A stretch of 32,390 nt of DNA from Lysobacterales bacterium (GCA_009692275.1 SHZL01000003.1:1-32390), one strand, 5' to 3'. Positions 1 through 8,695 are shown, numbered from the stretch's first letter. The notes: generated from the letters alone by a model not told the origin. Program-made: numbers and translations.

Positions 1-1
1 C

Positions 2-2242
2 AAGTCAATCAATCCAAAGTCTATCAATTTTGGCACAATCACCTTCAGCCTGGCTCTTGTCTTTGCCGGGGGGTTTGCTTACAGCCCGCTGGCCACTGCG
101 CAGGAGGCGGATGAAGCTACCGAGCTTGAGGAAGTGGTCGTCACCGCCTCGCGGCGTGAAGAGAAATTACAGAATGTCGCCATGTCCGTATCCGTGGTTG
201 ATGTCAAACAGTACACGGATGCCGGCCTGACCAGCTTGGCGGACATCCTGCCGTTTGTGCCGGGTGTGTCGGTGGTGGGCGGCGGTGGAAATTTCTTTAA
301 CGAGGTTTATATCCGCGGCATCAATGCCGTGCTGGCCGCTGGCGTTACCAGTTATGTCGATGACATCCCGATTGGATCATCGACGGTTTATACCACCCCC
401 GCCCCACTGGACGGCACCCTGTTGGACCTCGGCACCCTGGATGTGCTCAAAGGCCCGCAGGGCACCCTGTACGGCTCCAGCGCCTTGGGCGGCATATTGA
501 AATTCAATACCCGGGAAGTGTCACTCACTGACTGGACCGGCAGCCTTTCTGCGAACCTGTCCGATACCCATCGCGGTGGCCTGAACCAATTGTACCGGGT
601 GAATGCCAATGGACCCCTGGCCAAGGACGCACTGGGCGTGAGCTTTACTGCCTTCTGGAACGACAAGACCGGATATATCGACAATGTGAGCATACCGAAG
701 GACGGTTGGGATGATTACCAGTATTGGGGCGCTTCCGGCAGCTTGCGCTGGGCCGCGACCGACAAGCTCGAAGTCAAGGTCCAGGGTCTGTACCAGAAAT
801 CCAAGCAGGACGGCCTGGCGACCATACAGGCCAACTCCGCCGACGATTACCTGTTGCCTGGTGTGGGTGCCGGGGAGCCCTGGTATGGCAAGTACGAGAC
901 CGGAGAGGCGCTGATCAACCCCAGCGAATTCGAGGCTGACATGCTGGGCCTGACCATCGACTATGACCTGGGCTTCGGCGTGCTGTCTTCGATCACCAGC
1001 ACACAGTCGGAAAACTTTACGCAGTCGCAGGACCTCACGGTTCCGTTTGCATTCTTCGCAGATATCTTTTTCCCTGACAGTGCGCCACACACCTCGGCAT
1101 TTTTTGTAGGCGACCTGGGCTTTGACAAGTTCACCCAGGAGTTGCGGCTGGTATCCACCTCCAATCAGAAATTTGAGTGGATAGTAGGCGGTTTCTACAC
1201 CAGCGAAGAAGGTCACAACACCCAAGTGTTGGACATCACCCCGCCGGTAGACTTGTTCTACGCCAATTTCCCATCGAATTACGACGAGTTGTCGCTCTAT
1301 GGCACTGGCACCTACTACTTCACACCTGATTTCGACGGTAGCGTAGGCGTGCGGTACTCGGATTACAGTAATGACGTGCAACTGGAAGCCAAGGGGCCTC
1401 TGGTTGCGCCGGTCCCCCTGACCAAGATCAGTGACAATGTCACCAACTGGCTGTTCAACCTGCGCTACCGGGTCGCCGATAACATGGCGGTTTATGGCCG
1501 CATTGCCAGCGGCTACCGCCCGGGCGGGGCCAACTTCCTGCTGCTTGACCCGAGCGGTAATCCGCTCACCGAGGCGTTTTACAAACCCGACTCCTTGTGG
1601 AGCTACGAACTTGGCCTCAAGGGCACATCTGAAGACGGGCGCTTTGGCTATGACGTTGCCGCGTTTTATATCGACTGGCAGGATTACCAGATCGGCATAG
1701 TTCGCGGCGGCCTCCAGGTTGCCGGAAACGCCAGCAAGGCCACCAGCAAGGGCTTCGAAGCCTCCCTGAGTTTTGCCCCAACCGAAGCGCTGGTCTTCAC
1801 GGGCGCCTTCTCCTACATCGATGCCAAGCTCGCGGCCGACGAGCCGGACCTGGGAGGTTTGGATGGCGATCAATTGCCCGATACCCCCAATTGGCAGACC
1901 GCCCTGGACGTGCAGTACAACTTCACCCTGGGAACTATGCCCGCCTATGCCGGCGCATCGTGGCTCTACAAAGGCTACATGCCGGTTGGATTCGATGGCT
2001 ATACCGACAGCGACGGCGTGTACTGGCCGCCTTCGTCACCGAACCTCATCATCGATGGTTACAGCCTGGTTGACCTGCGCGCCGGCTTCACTGCCGGAAG
2101 CTTTGACGTTTCGCTGTATGTCACCAATCTGATGGATGAATGGGCTTACACCAGCTTTGCGGCCACGTTCACCGCTCCCTCGCTCGCCACGCCGACCCGT
2201 CCCCGGACCTTCGGTGCGGTTTTAAGGTGGAATTTTTATTAA
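2..2242 (+). CDS. TonB-dependent outer-membrane receptor, 5' end beyond the window
   Basis: This is an outer-membrane active-transport receptor powered by the TonB system; the substrate is unknown. The frame is open to the left edge. Before the first possible in-window start (GTG at 134) it already encodes a hydrophobic signal-peptide core (ITFSLALVFAGGFAY) ending near ATAQE, then an acidic stretch and a TonB-box/plug start (EEVVVTASRR). The true start is therefore just outside the window, and the GTG at 134 is internal. The plug domain follows, with the typical segments YIRGIN and DVLKGPQGTLYG. A long beta-barrel with repeated aromatic strands comes next. The protein ends LRWNFY, the terminal aromatic residue expected for barrel insertion by the BAM complex. 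The overall pattern resembles the receptor at 24.7 kb. No FecA-type signalling extension is visible. Family assignment is sure; substrate is not. Confidence 0.93.
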   Translation, partial: KSINPKSINFGTITFSLALVFAGGFAYSPLATAQEADEATELEEVVVTASRREEKLQNVAMSVSVVDVKQYTDAGLTSLADILPFVPGVSVVGGGGNFFNEVYIRGINAVLAAGVTSYVDDIPIGSSTVYTTPAPLDGTLLDLGTLDVLKGPQGTLYGSSALGGILKFNTREVSLTDWTGSLSANLSDTHRGGLNQLYRVNANGPLAKDALGVSFTAFWNDKTGYIDNVSIPKDGWDDYQYWGASGSLRWAATDKLEVKVQGLYQKSKQDGLATIQANSADDYLLPGVGAGEPWYGKYETGEALINPSEFEADMLGLTIDYDLGFGVLSSITSTQSENFTQSQDLTVPFAFFADIFFPDSAPHTSAFFVGDLGFDKFTQELRLVSTSNQKFEWIVGGFYTSEEGHNTQVLDITPPVDLFYANFPSNYDELSLYGTGTYYFTPDFDGSVGVRYSDYSNDVQLEAKGPLVAPVPLTKISDNVTNWLFNLRYRVADNMAVYGRIASGYRPGGANFLLLDPSGNPLTEAFYKPDSLWSYELGLKGTSEDGRFGYDVAAFYIDWQDYQIGIVRGGLQVAGNASKATSKGFEASLSFAPTEALVFTGAFSYIDAKLAADEPDLGGLDGDQLPDTPNWQTALDVQYNFTLGTMPAYAGASWLYKGYMPVGFDGYTDSDGVYWPPSSPNLIIDGYSLVDLRAGFTAGSFDVSLYVTNLMDEWAYTSFAATFTAPSLATPTRPRTFGAVLRWNFY

Positions 2243-2264
2243 TCGCAGGCAAAACCATGACTAC

Positions 2265-2286
2265 CGGGGCCTGGTTTCAGGCCCCG
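2265..2286 (+). terminator. Hairpin after the first TonB receptor
   Basis: A GC-rich inverted repeat starts 22 bases after the receptor stop: CGGGGCCTG, a 4-base loop, CAGGCCCCG (9 perfect pairs). It is followed only by CTTCT, not a real T-tract, so it may end transcription weakly or just protect the mRNA 3' end. Confidence 0.5.
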
Positions 2287-2305
2287 CTTCTGCAGGGATG
2301 CAACT

Positions 2306-2377
2306 GGGGTCAGAGTAAATACCCTGGCACGTTGCTCTGGCCCCAAAACCTGACCCGAGAATATTTACTCTGACCCC
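2306..2377. repeat. 72-bp palindromic-ended repeat, copy 1
   Basis: The element starts GGGGTCAGAGTAAATA and ends TATTTACTCTGACCCC, perfect 16-base inverted ends around a 40-base centre. A second copy in the same orientation lies at 3683-3754; by hand alignment they match at 66 of 72 positions. The two copies bracket the POT-type transporter. The ends resemble REP-type elements linked to RAYT transposases in gammaproteobacteria (recalled, not searched). No transposase is present here. Confidence 0.85.
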
Positions 2378-2387
2378 ATCAGCACAG

Positions 2388-3695
2388 GTGAGATCAATCC
2401 CGCAGCAGGGGCAGTGGTTGGGCCAGCCGCGCGGGCTGACCATCCTGTTCCTCACCGAGATGTGGGAGATCTTCTCCTACTACGGCATGCGCTCGCTGCT
2501 GGTGTACTACATGACCAAGCAGCTCCTGCTCGGTCAACAGCAGGCCTCGCTGATCTACGGCATTTATACGGCCACGGTCTATTTCACGCCGATCATCGGC
2601 GGCGCTATTTCCGATCGCTGGCTCGGCCGCAGGCGTGCCGTGATCATCGGCGGCAGCATCATGGCGATCGGTCATTTCATGATGGCCTCAGAAGCGTTCT
2701 TCTATTTCGCGCTGGCGGCCATTGCAATTGGCAACGGACTGTTCCTGCCCAGCCTGCCGAGCCAGATCGACGGCTTGTACACCCAGGAAGATCCGCGCCG
2801 GGGTTCGGCCTACAACATCTACTACGTTGGCATAAACCTCGGCGGGCTGCTGGCTCCGCTGGTCTGCGGCACCCTGGGCGAGGTCTACGGTTGGCACTGG
2901 GGGTTTGGTGCGGCAGGCATCGGCATGCTGCTTGGCCTGGCAATATATATATTCGGCAGGCGTTATCTGCCGCCAGACTCGAAGATTCCAAAGCGGCAGG
3001 AAGCCGGACTCAATCCGGTGTCCCGTGCTGCCACGGACCTGCGCAGGACCGTGCTCGTGCTGGGCGCGATCGGCTTGACGGTCATGCTCTTTCGCGGCGC
3101 CTACGAGCAAGTTGGCAACACCATCGCGTTGTGGGCCGACTCGGCGGTCGATCGGGTCGTCGCCGGCGGGCTTTCCATTCCCATGACCTGGTTCCAGGCG
3201 CTCAATCCGCTGCTGGTCATCCTGTTGACGCCCCTGTTCGTCGCGCATTGGACCCGCCAGGCGGTCAAGGGTCGGGAGCCTGCACCGGCACGCAAGATGT
3301 CCTTCGGCGCGCTGGGCGTGGCGGCGGCGTACCTGTTGCTGGCGGCTGTCAGCGGGGCCAGCTCTGCAGGTCAGGTCAGCTGGCTGTGGCTCGCGTTGTT
3401 CTTTTTAATCCTCACTGCAGGCGAGTTGTTCATTCTTCCGATTGGCCTTGGATTGTTTGCACGGCTGGCACCGGAAGGATACGGCGCCACCACGATCGCT
3501 GCGTGGTTCTTCGCCGCGTTCGGGGGCAATTTGCTGGCCGGTGTGCTGGGAATGCTGTGGAGCGTGATCGGGCATACCGAGTATTTCGCCCTGATGGCCG
3601 GGGTGGCGGCGACTGCGGGCCTGGCCTTATGGCTGCTGGATGGTCCGGCAGGGCAGTTGAAGAAGACGCATGCGGCGGTTTTGGGGTCAGAGTAA
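2388..3695 (+). CDS. POT/PTR-family (MFS) proton-coupled transporter
   Basis: A 435-residue polytopic inner-membrane protein with about 12 hydrophobic segments, related to proton-dependent oligopeptide transporters (PTR2/POT, Dtp type). Family signatures are the N-terminal GQPRGLTILFLTEMWEIFSYYG (residues 12-33, shown here in part: TEMWEIFSYYG) and the fifth-helix block YYVGINLGG. The usual ExxER motif of helix 1 reads E24-M-W-E27-I28, so the arginine used in proton coupling in characterised members is isoleucine. The protein is somewhat shorter than the usual 460-500 residues. The start is GTG at 2388, only 10 bases after repeat copy 1; no strong ribosome site is visible. The stop codon and last residues (LGSE) are supplied by repeat copy 2. 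Substrate is likely a di/tripeptide or related small molecule, but the altered motif makes this uncertain. Confidence 0.85.
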   Translation: MRSIPQQGQWLGQPRGLTILFLTEMWEIFSYYGMRSLLVYYMTKQLLLGQQQASLIYGIYTATVYFTPIIGGAISDRWLGRRRAVIIGGSIMAIGHFMMASEAFFYFALAAIAIGNGLFLPSLPSQIDGLYTQEDPRRGSAYNIYYVGINLGGLLAPLVCGTLGEVYGWHWGFGAAGIGMLLGLAIYIFGRRYLPPDSKIPKRQEAGLNPVSRAATDLRRTVLVLGAIGLTVMLFRGAYEQVGNTIALWADSAVDRVVAGGLSIPMTWFQALNPLLVILLTPLFVAHWTRQAVKGREPAPARKMSFGALGVAAAYLLLAAVSGASSAGQVSWLWLALFFLILTAGELFILPIGLGLFARLAPEGYGATTIAAWFFAAFGGNLLAGVLGMLWSVIGHTEYFALMAGVAATAGLALWLLDGPAGQLKKTHAAVLGSE

Positions 3696-3754
3696 ATAAT
3701 CTGGCACGATGCTCTGACCCCAAACCCTGACCCGAGAGTATTTACTCTGACCCC
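3683..3754. repeat. 72-bp palindromic-ended repeat, copy 2
   Basis: Same orientation as the copy at 2306-2377, with the same perfect 16-base inverted ends. The first bases overlap the transporter reading frame and provide its TAA stop at 3693-3695. It sits between the converging transporter and J-like genes, so its hairpin could also act as a shared 3'-end structure. Confidence 0.85.
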
Positions 3755-3765
3755 AAAACCTGGCC

Positions 3766-4206
3766 TCACCGCAGCAGCATGGCAATCACAACCACACCAA
3801 TGATCAGTAGTACCGCGGGGAGCAGCCATTTGGCCAACCCTTTGGATTGGGCGGGTGGCGTTGACGCAACGCTTTTCGGTTGTTGGGGCGCGGGATTTAA
3901 ACGGGCAGCGGTATCTGCTATGGCATCCTTGCCGGGACTCTGCGAGGCTTTTGCCGCAGTTTTCCTGAAAGCATAATCAGGACAGTGTTCCAGGAACCAC
4001 GAGCGGCCCGTATCAAGCCCCAGCCGGAATCTCAGCTCGCCGATCATCTTCAGAGTGGAGTGCGTGCTGTCGTATAGTGCCCGCTTCTCGCTATGCAGAA
4101 GTATCGTTGCGCAATCACTTAGCTCTGGCTTGATCTCCAATGCCGCCTGCACTTCCCCTGCGCTGGCGCCCCGATCAATGCCCAATTTTGAGTAAAGGTC
4201 TTTCAC
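3766..4206 (-). CDS. J-domain-like protein with C-terminal membrane anchor
   Basis: A 146-residue protein. Residues 1-75 look like a degenerate J domain (MKDLYSKLGIDRGASAGEVQAAL resembles J-domain helices I-II), but the HPD tripeptide needed to stimulate DnaK is absent. A Pro/Ala/Ser/Gln-rich linker follows, then a single hydrophobic helix at about 127-145 (LLPAVLLIIGVVVIAMLL) at the very C-terminus, so it is probably tail-anchored with the globular part in the cytoplasm. Its start overlaps the stop of the TerB/J-like gene by 4 bases (ATGA), suggesting coupled translation and a shared complex. No specific function can be assigned. Confidence 0.7.
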   Translation of the reverse strand: MKDLYSKLGIDRGASAGEVQAALEIKPELSDCATILLHSEKRALYDSTHSTLKMIGELRFRLGLDTGRSWFLEHCPDYAFRKTAAKASQSPGKDAIADTAARLNPAPQQPKSVASTPPAQSKGLAKWLLPAVLLIIGVVVIAMLLR

Positions 4207-4916
4207 GTATTCCTCAGCAATTTGACGGCTTCCTCGATTCTCCTGAATCTCTCTTTCGCCACCGCAACTGCAGCTTCTCCCATTGCTTCAACCCGGCCGG
4301 AATGGAATATGGCTGTCAGGTTCTCATAGGCGCTTTCAATTTCGCTCTGCGTTGCGCTTAAACCGACGCCCAGAGCAGCGCGGGCTTGCTCAATCGTCAT
4401 GCGCGCACCCGGCTGGCCGTCGTTTGCGGAATTTTCGAGCAGACCCTCGCTGGAAACCTGATCCCACCAAAGCATGCTGCTTGGGTCGCCGGGCTGAGAA
4501 AATGCAGAACCGGATATGGTTTGAAAGCGTTTTTCCAGGAGCTCAATTCCCAGGTACAGGGCATCGGCATAAAAGCGCAGGATATGGTTCTCGGTTATCG
4601 CTATGCGGCGATCGGCCATCGACATGGTTATGGCCAGGTCGAGAAAAGCCGTGCGCAGTTCCCTGCTTTCCTGCGCGACAGTGCGGATCGCCGTTTCAAT
4701 GCTCTTCGAATCGCCTTTGCGTATGGTCGCCAACACGTCATCGGTCGTTGTCGTTCCCATGCTGTCGGGAAAATGCGAGGCGGCAAATTCCAACTCGGAT
4801 TCATCCAGTGTGCCGTCGCTCGCGGCCACCCACAAAAGCAGCAGCTTGACGCAACTTGCCAACTGCTCTTTTTGGCTCTGCGGCGCACCCTTCAATTTTG
4901 AGTTTACGATTGACAT
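4203..4916 (-). CDS. TerB-like domain plus degenerate C-terminal J-like domain
   Basis: A 237-residue soluble protein. Residues about 15-130 form an all-alpha TerB/DjlA-N-like region (LLLLWVAASDGTLDESE and later MSMADRRIAITENH, the paired acidic loops typical of TerB). Residues about 173-237 resemble a J domain (MTIEQARAALGVGLSATQSEIESAYENL), but FHSGR occupies the place of the HPD loop. The layout recalls DjlA (TerB-like then J) without its membrane segment; here the anchor is on the separate downstream protein. The start has AAAGG 6 bases upstream and lies 8 bases after the amidohydrolase stop. The role is unknown; regulation or assembly of an envelope protein is a guess from context. Confidence 0.72.
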   Translation of the reverse strand: MSIVNSKLKGAPQSQKEQLASCVKLLLLWVAASDGTLDESELEFAASHFPDSMGTTTTDDVLATIRKGDSKSIETAIRTVAQESRELRTAFLDLAITMSMADRRIAITENHILRFYADALYLGIELLEKRFQTISGSAFSQPGDPSSMLWWDQVSSEGLLENSANDGQPGARMTIEQARAALGVGLSATQSEIESAYENLTAIFHSGRVEAMGEAAVAVAKERFRRIEEAVKLLRNT

Positions 4917-4924
4917 CGTTGCCT

Positions 4925-6622
4925 TTACCCCTCACTCGCCGGTTTCCAACCCGGCCCACGCACCGCGCGGCCAGGTGTCGCGCCAGTATGAGCTCCATTG
5001 CTGACCACGGGCACGCCGTTGACCAGCACGTGCACCATGCCAATGGAATATTGATGCGGGTCGTCAAACGTGGCCTTGTCCGCAATGACTGCAGGATCGA
5101 AGATAGCCACGTCTGCGAAGTAGCCCGGCGCGAGCCGGCCACGAGCGGGGACATGCAAGGTTTCTGCGGGCAAGAGGGTTAATCTGCGCACGGCTTCCTG
5201 CAGCGTAATGACCTGTTCCTCGCGGACGTACTTACCCAGTAATCGGGCGACGTTTCCATAGGTACGCGGATGGGAGCCGCCTTCCAGCGTCTTGCCTTCG
5301 GCTGCCGGGGCATCTGCATCGGAACCGAACATTACCCACGGCTGGCGAATCTGCTTTTTCAGGTTTTCCTCGGACATGAGGAAATAGACGGTACCAACAC
5401 GGGAGCCGTCTTCAATCACCAGGTCGATGATGGTATCGCGGTAGTCCTGTCCGCGCTCCTTCGCGACTTCGGTCAGTGTTTTGCCCATGTATTTTTTCTT
5501 GAGTTCTTCGTTCTTGAACTCAAGCAGGATCATGCCATCAGGGCCGGCGAGAAACCCTATGTTTTCCCAATCCTGGGCGTTAACGGCCATTTCCTCTTTT
5601 ACCCGGGCACGGGTTGCAGGGTCCTTGAGACGCTCGACCCATTTGTCGTAACCACCCGCCTGCACCCAGGTCGGCATCGATGCATCCAGGCCGGTTGCCC
5701 CGGCAACATAGGTATACATGTCGGCCGTGACCGCAACACCCTCGTCCCGCAGCGCATTGATCCTGGCGATGGCCGTATCCATCTTGTCCCAGTTCGGCTG
5801 GCCGGCGGCTTTCAGATGGTGAATTTTGACCGGCAGGTTGGCTTCCCGCCCGATGCGCAGGGTTTCGTCGATGGCCTCGATGAATTTATTGCCTTCACTG
5901 CGTATATGGGCTGTATAGATGCCGCCGTACTGGCCTGCAACCTTGGCCAGTTCCACCAGCTCTTCGGTTTCCGCATAGGTGCCGGGCACATAAATCAGCG
6001 CGTCGGTTAAGCCCAGGGCACCGTCCTGCATGGCCTGCCCGACCTGTGACTTCATGAGCTCAAGTTGTTCCGGTGTCGGGTCCACGTCATCCATGCCCAG
6101 GACATTCACGCGCACCGTGGCAGCAGACACAAAGGTTGCGAAGTTGGGTGCTACCCCGCTGGCTTCAACGGTTTTCAGGTACTCGTCCACGGTACGCCAG
6201 GACAACTCAACGTCCTCTTCCGCGAACAGGGCCGCCCAGAATTCTGCAGCCGTGTCGCTCAGGGGACTGAGTGAGGCCTCGCTGAGCACTTCAAAGGTGA
6301 CGCCCTGCAGCACATCGCTCATCGCCCTGCCGTCTGCCAGCAGTGACACATGCGCATGGCTCATTACATTGAAGAAACCGGGCGTCACGGCCAGCCCGCT
6401 TGCGTCGACGACAAGGGTGGCTGTGTCCTGGCCGAAACTGCCGATAGCACTCAAGCGATCTCCGCTGATTGCAATATCGGCCTTATAGGGCGGCGCTCCC
6501 GTTCCGTCGTAGATCGTTCCATTGCGGATCAGCACATCGTAATTGACGGCAAATGCACTGTAAGTGGTCAGCAAGCTGGCGGCAAAGGCGAGAAAGGTAT
6601 TCAATGTCCGGAGCCGGTTCAA
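4925..6622 (-). CDS. Secreted N-acyl-D-amino-acid deacylase-like amidohydrolase
   Basis: A 565-residue periplasmic or secreted metal-dependent hydrolase of the amidohydrolase superfamily, D-aminoacylase-like branch. Residues 1-25 are a Sec signal peptide ending SAFA. The family frame is clear: YDVLIRNGTIYDGTG at the start, AHIRSEGN and IHHLKAAG (histidines of the metal site), FGSDADA (catalytic aspartate) and HPRTYGNVARLLG near the end. The first metal motif is altered: where most members have PGFIDxHxH this has PGFFNVMSHAH (81-91), and the Asn-Cys-Gly metal loop of characterised D-aminoacylases reads SEA. Related sequences of unknown substrate share such changes. The start is TTG at 6622, chosen because AGGAAAGGA lies just upstream and the signal peptide begins there. 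It leads an apparent operon with the two J-like genes. Confidence 0.85.
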   Translation of the reverse strand: MNRLRTLNTFLAFAASLLTTYSAFAVNYDVLIRNGTIYDGTGAPPYKADIAISGDRLSAIGSFGQDTATLVVDASGLAVTPGFFNVMSHAHVSLLADGRAMSDVLQGVTFEVLSEASLSPLSDTAAEFWAALFAEEDVELSWRTVDEYLKTVEASGVAPNFATFVSAATVRVNVLGMDDVDPTPEQLELMKSQVGQAMQDGALGLTDALIYVPGTYAETEELVELAKVAGQYGGIYTAHIRSEGNKFIEAIDETLRIGREANLPVKIHHLKAAGQPNWDKMDTAIARINALRDEGVAVTADMYTYVAGATGLDASMPTWVQAGGYDKWVERLKDPATRARVKEEMAVNAQDWENIGFLAGPDGMILLEFKNEELKKKYMGKTLTEVAKERGQDYRDTIIDLVIEDGSRVGTVYFLMSEENLKKQIRQPWVMFGSDADAPAAEGKTLEGGSHPRTYGNVARLLGKYVREEQVITLQEAVRRLTLLPAETLHVPARGRLAPGYFADVAIFDPAVIADKATFDDPHQYSIGMVHVLVNGVPVVSNGAHTGATPGRAVRGPGWKPASEG

Positions 6623-6781
6623 TTTCCTTTCCTTCCTGATTGCATCGGGGAAGTCTGATTATGACCAGTTTTCAGCCGGAGAACAGCGCGCCACCGTTTT
6701 GGCACAGCGATTGGCCGGATTGGAATACCAGAAGTTTGGGGTCCGGGTAAGAATGCATGAACTGCTGAAGGAATCTTGATT

Positions 6782-8695
6782 ATGAAACCGGTGCATAAAT
6801 TAATCTGCCTGCCTGCCGTCGTGCTGGCAGCATTCCAGATGATTGACGTGAAATCCATTGCGGCTGCGGATATCCCGGACGTCAGCAACGCGGCTGTGGT
6901 GGAAGCCTTCGTCGATGGCGTAGTGAAACCCAGCATGAAAGAAACCCACAGCCCATCGGGCGTGGTGATGGTGATGAAGGAAGGGCGGATCATTCTGGCC
7001 AGGGGCTACGGATTTATCGATGTGGACAAGCGCATCCCCGTCGACCCCGTAAGCAGCCTGTTCCGGCCGGGTTCCATTTCCAAGTTGTTTACCTGGGTAT
7101 CGGTCATGCAACTGGTCGAGCAGGGCAAACTGGACCTGGATGCCGACGTCAACCAGTACCTGACCACATTCCAGATCAAGGATACCTGGCCCGGTCAGCC
7201 CATCACCCTGCGCCACATCATGACACACACCCCCGGATTCGAAGACAGCGCGCTGGGCTTCCTCATCACCGACGACCCTGCGCGCATCATGCCGCTGGCG
7301 GATTCCCTGGCTAAATACCAGCCCAATCGCATCAATCCCCCCGGCCTGCATACCGCCTACTCCAACTACGCCACGGCGCTGGCCGGCCTGATCGTGGCCA
7401 ATGTGTCGGGAATGGAGTTCAACGCCTACCTGCAAAAGAACATTTTTGACGTCCTGGGCATGCAGCACTCTACCTTTGTCGAGCCCCTGCCACCGGAACT
7501 GGCCGGTGACATGGCCAAGGCTTACAGCTATAACGCCGGCACCGACAGCTACGAGGAGGAAAAATACGAAATCATTTCCAATTTCGGGCCGGCAGGGGCG
7601 ATGGCAGTCAGCGCTTATGACATGTCCCTGTTTGCTCATGCGCTGCTCAACGAAGGGGCATACCAGGGTCGCCGCATACTTGAAGCTGCAACATTGCAGC
7701 AAATGCTGGACGAAGGATTTGCCCACGACGACCGGGTCCGTGGAATGGGCCTGGGATTCATCGAACGTCGCTTCGGGCCCGAGGGATTCGATAATTTTGG
7801 CCACGATGGAGGCACCACCATTTTTATTTCCCACTTCGGAATGTCGCTGAAAGAAGATTTCATGTTGTTTTCCTCGTTCAGCGGTCCCGGCGCCGGGAAA
7901 ACCGCGCATGCCTTTGTTGGTGCGTTTTACGATGAATTCTTCCCGCCCGACGTGCCCGTCATCGAACCTCCCGCGGATTTTGCGGATCGTGCCGCGAAAT
8001 ACACGGGCACGTTTACCAGCTGGCGTAACAACTTCAGTGATTTCGAGTCCCTGCTGCGCGGCCTGGGCGGCACGAAGGTAACCGCCCTGCCGGACAACAC
8101 GCTGATGATTGGACCAAGCCGCTACGTGGAAGTGGATAAGAACCTGTTCCGCGAAGTCAACGGCAACGAGCGGATTGCATTCCAGGAAGACGCGGAGGGC
8201 GAGATCACCGGGATGGTGACAGATGGCATGGGGGTGTGGCAGGAATACCGCACGCCTTTCTATGAGGTCACGCAGTTCATCGGCTTGCTGGTCGGCCTGC
8301 CATTGTTGATCCTGCTGGGAGTGCTCCTGCGCCTCTGCTTTAATTGGCCTGGCTACAAATCGCTGGCCGGTGCGGAAAAAAACGCGCGGCGGGCATCGGT
8401 GCTGCTGGCGATATTCAATATCCTCTTCTTCATACTGGCGGGAATCGCCGTCAGCGGCGGTCTTATGTCCTTGATGTATGAGCTACCTACCCTGCTGAAG
8501 GTATCTTTCATATTTCCGATCCTGGCGACACTCGCGGCGCTGTACCACCTCTACCAATCTGCACAGCTGTGGCGTCAACCCGTATTTGGAAGCTCCATTT
8601 CCCGTATTGCTTACAGCATCGTGACACTGGCCGGGTTGGGCTTGAGCTGGTTTTATTACCACTGGAACCTGCTGGGGTTCAACTACTACAGCTAG
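6782..8695 (+). CDS. Serine beta-lactamase-fold hydrolase with C-terminal membrane domain
   Basis: A 637-residue protein of the class C beta-lactamase/PBP4*-like esterase-peptidase family. A signal peptide (about 1-28) precedes the catalytic domain. All three motifs are intact: S98-I-S-K101 (nucleophile and general base), Y193-S-N195, and H341-D-G343 in place of KTG. Four hydrophobic segments follow at about 500-635, so the enzyme is held in the inner membrane with its active site in the periplasm. Proteins of this architecture are usually D-amino peptidases or esterases rather than antibiotic-resistance enzymes. The start is ATG 6782 rather than the TTG six bases earlier, because AAGGA at 6768-6772 is then correctly spaced. 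It is divergent from the D-aminoacylase-like gene. The pairing suggests D-amino-acid or amide substrates, which is inference. Confidence 0.87.
   Translation: MKPVHKLICLPAVVLAAFQMIDVKSIAAADIPDVSNAAVVEAFVDGVVKPSMKETHSPSGVVMVMKEGRIILARGYGFIDVDKRIPVDPVSSLFRPGSISKLFTWVSVMQLVEQGKLDLDADVNQYLTTFQIKDTWPGQPITLRHIMTHTPGFEDSALGFLITDDPARIMPLADSLAKYQPNRINPPGLHTAYSNYATALAGLIVANVSGMEFNAYLQKNIFDVLGMQHSTFVEPLPPELAGDMAKAYSYNAGTDSYEEEKYEIISNFGPAGAMAVSAYDMSLFAHALLNEGAYQGRRILEAATLQQMLDEGFAHDDRVRGMGLGFIERRFGPEGFDNFGHDGGTTIFISHFGMSLKEDFMLFSSFSGPGAGKTAHAFVGAFYDEFFPPDVPVIEPPADFADRAAKYTGTFTSWRNNFSDFESLLRGLGGTKVTALPDNTLMIGPSRYVEVDKNLFREVNGNERIAFQEDAEGEITGMVTDGMGVWQEYRTPFYEVTQFIGLLVGLPLLILLGVLLRLCFNWPGYKSLAGAEKNARRASVLLAIFNILFFILAGIAVSGGLMSLMYELPTLLKVSFIFPILATLAALYHLYQSAQLWRQPVFGSSISRIAYSIVTLAGLGLSWFYYHWNLLGFNYYS

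Noticed and set aside
497-507. TTGAA-A-TTCAA as a third operator copy
   Set aside because: The spacer is 1 base instead of 5 and it is inside a coding region.
521-1873. 450-codon antisense frame inside the first receptor
   Set aside because: It lies entirely opposite a gene with clear family motifs, and no domain is recognisable; similar long frames at 25075-26454 and 18970-20244 are rejected for the same reason.
134-2242. GTG at 134 as the start of the first TonB receptor
   Set aside because: The same frame upstream encodes a signal peptide and the front of the TonB box, so the gene starts before the window.
2414-3730. 438-codon frame overlapping the transporter
   Set aside because: Arg/His/Gly-rich translation with no membrane segments; the overlapping frame shows POT motifs.
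2306-3754. Insertion sequence or composite transposon
   Set aside because: No transposase and no target-site duplication could be identified; only the paired repeats are supported.
6619-6993. Minus-strand frame across the 6623-6781 divergent gap
   Set aside because: It overlaps the beta-lactamase-like start and has no family features. The gap shows no convincing promoter or RNA gene.
6782-8695. Antibiotic-resistance beta-lactamase
   Set aside because: Motifs fit the family, but the HDG triad, the membrane tail and the hydrolase neighbours fit a peptidase/esterase better; no resistance evidence.
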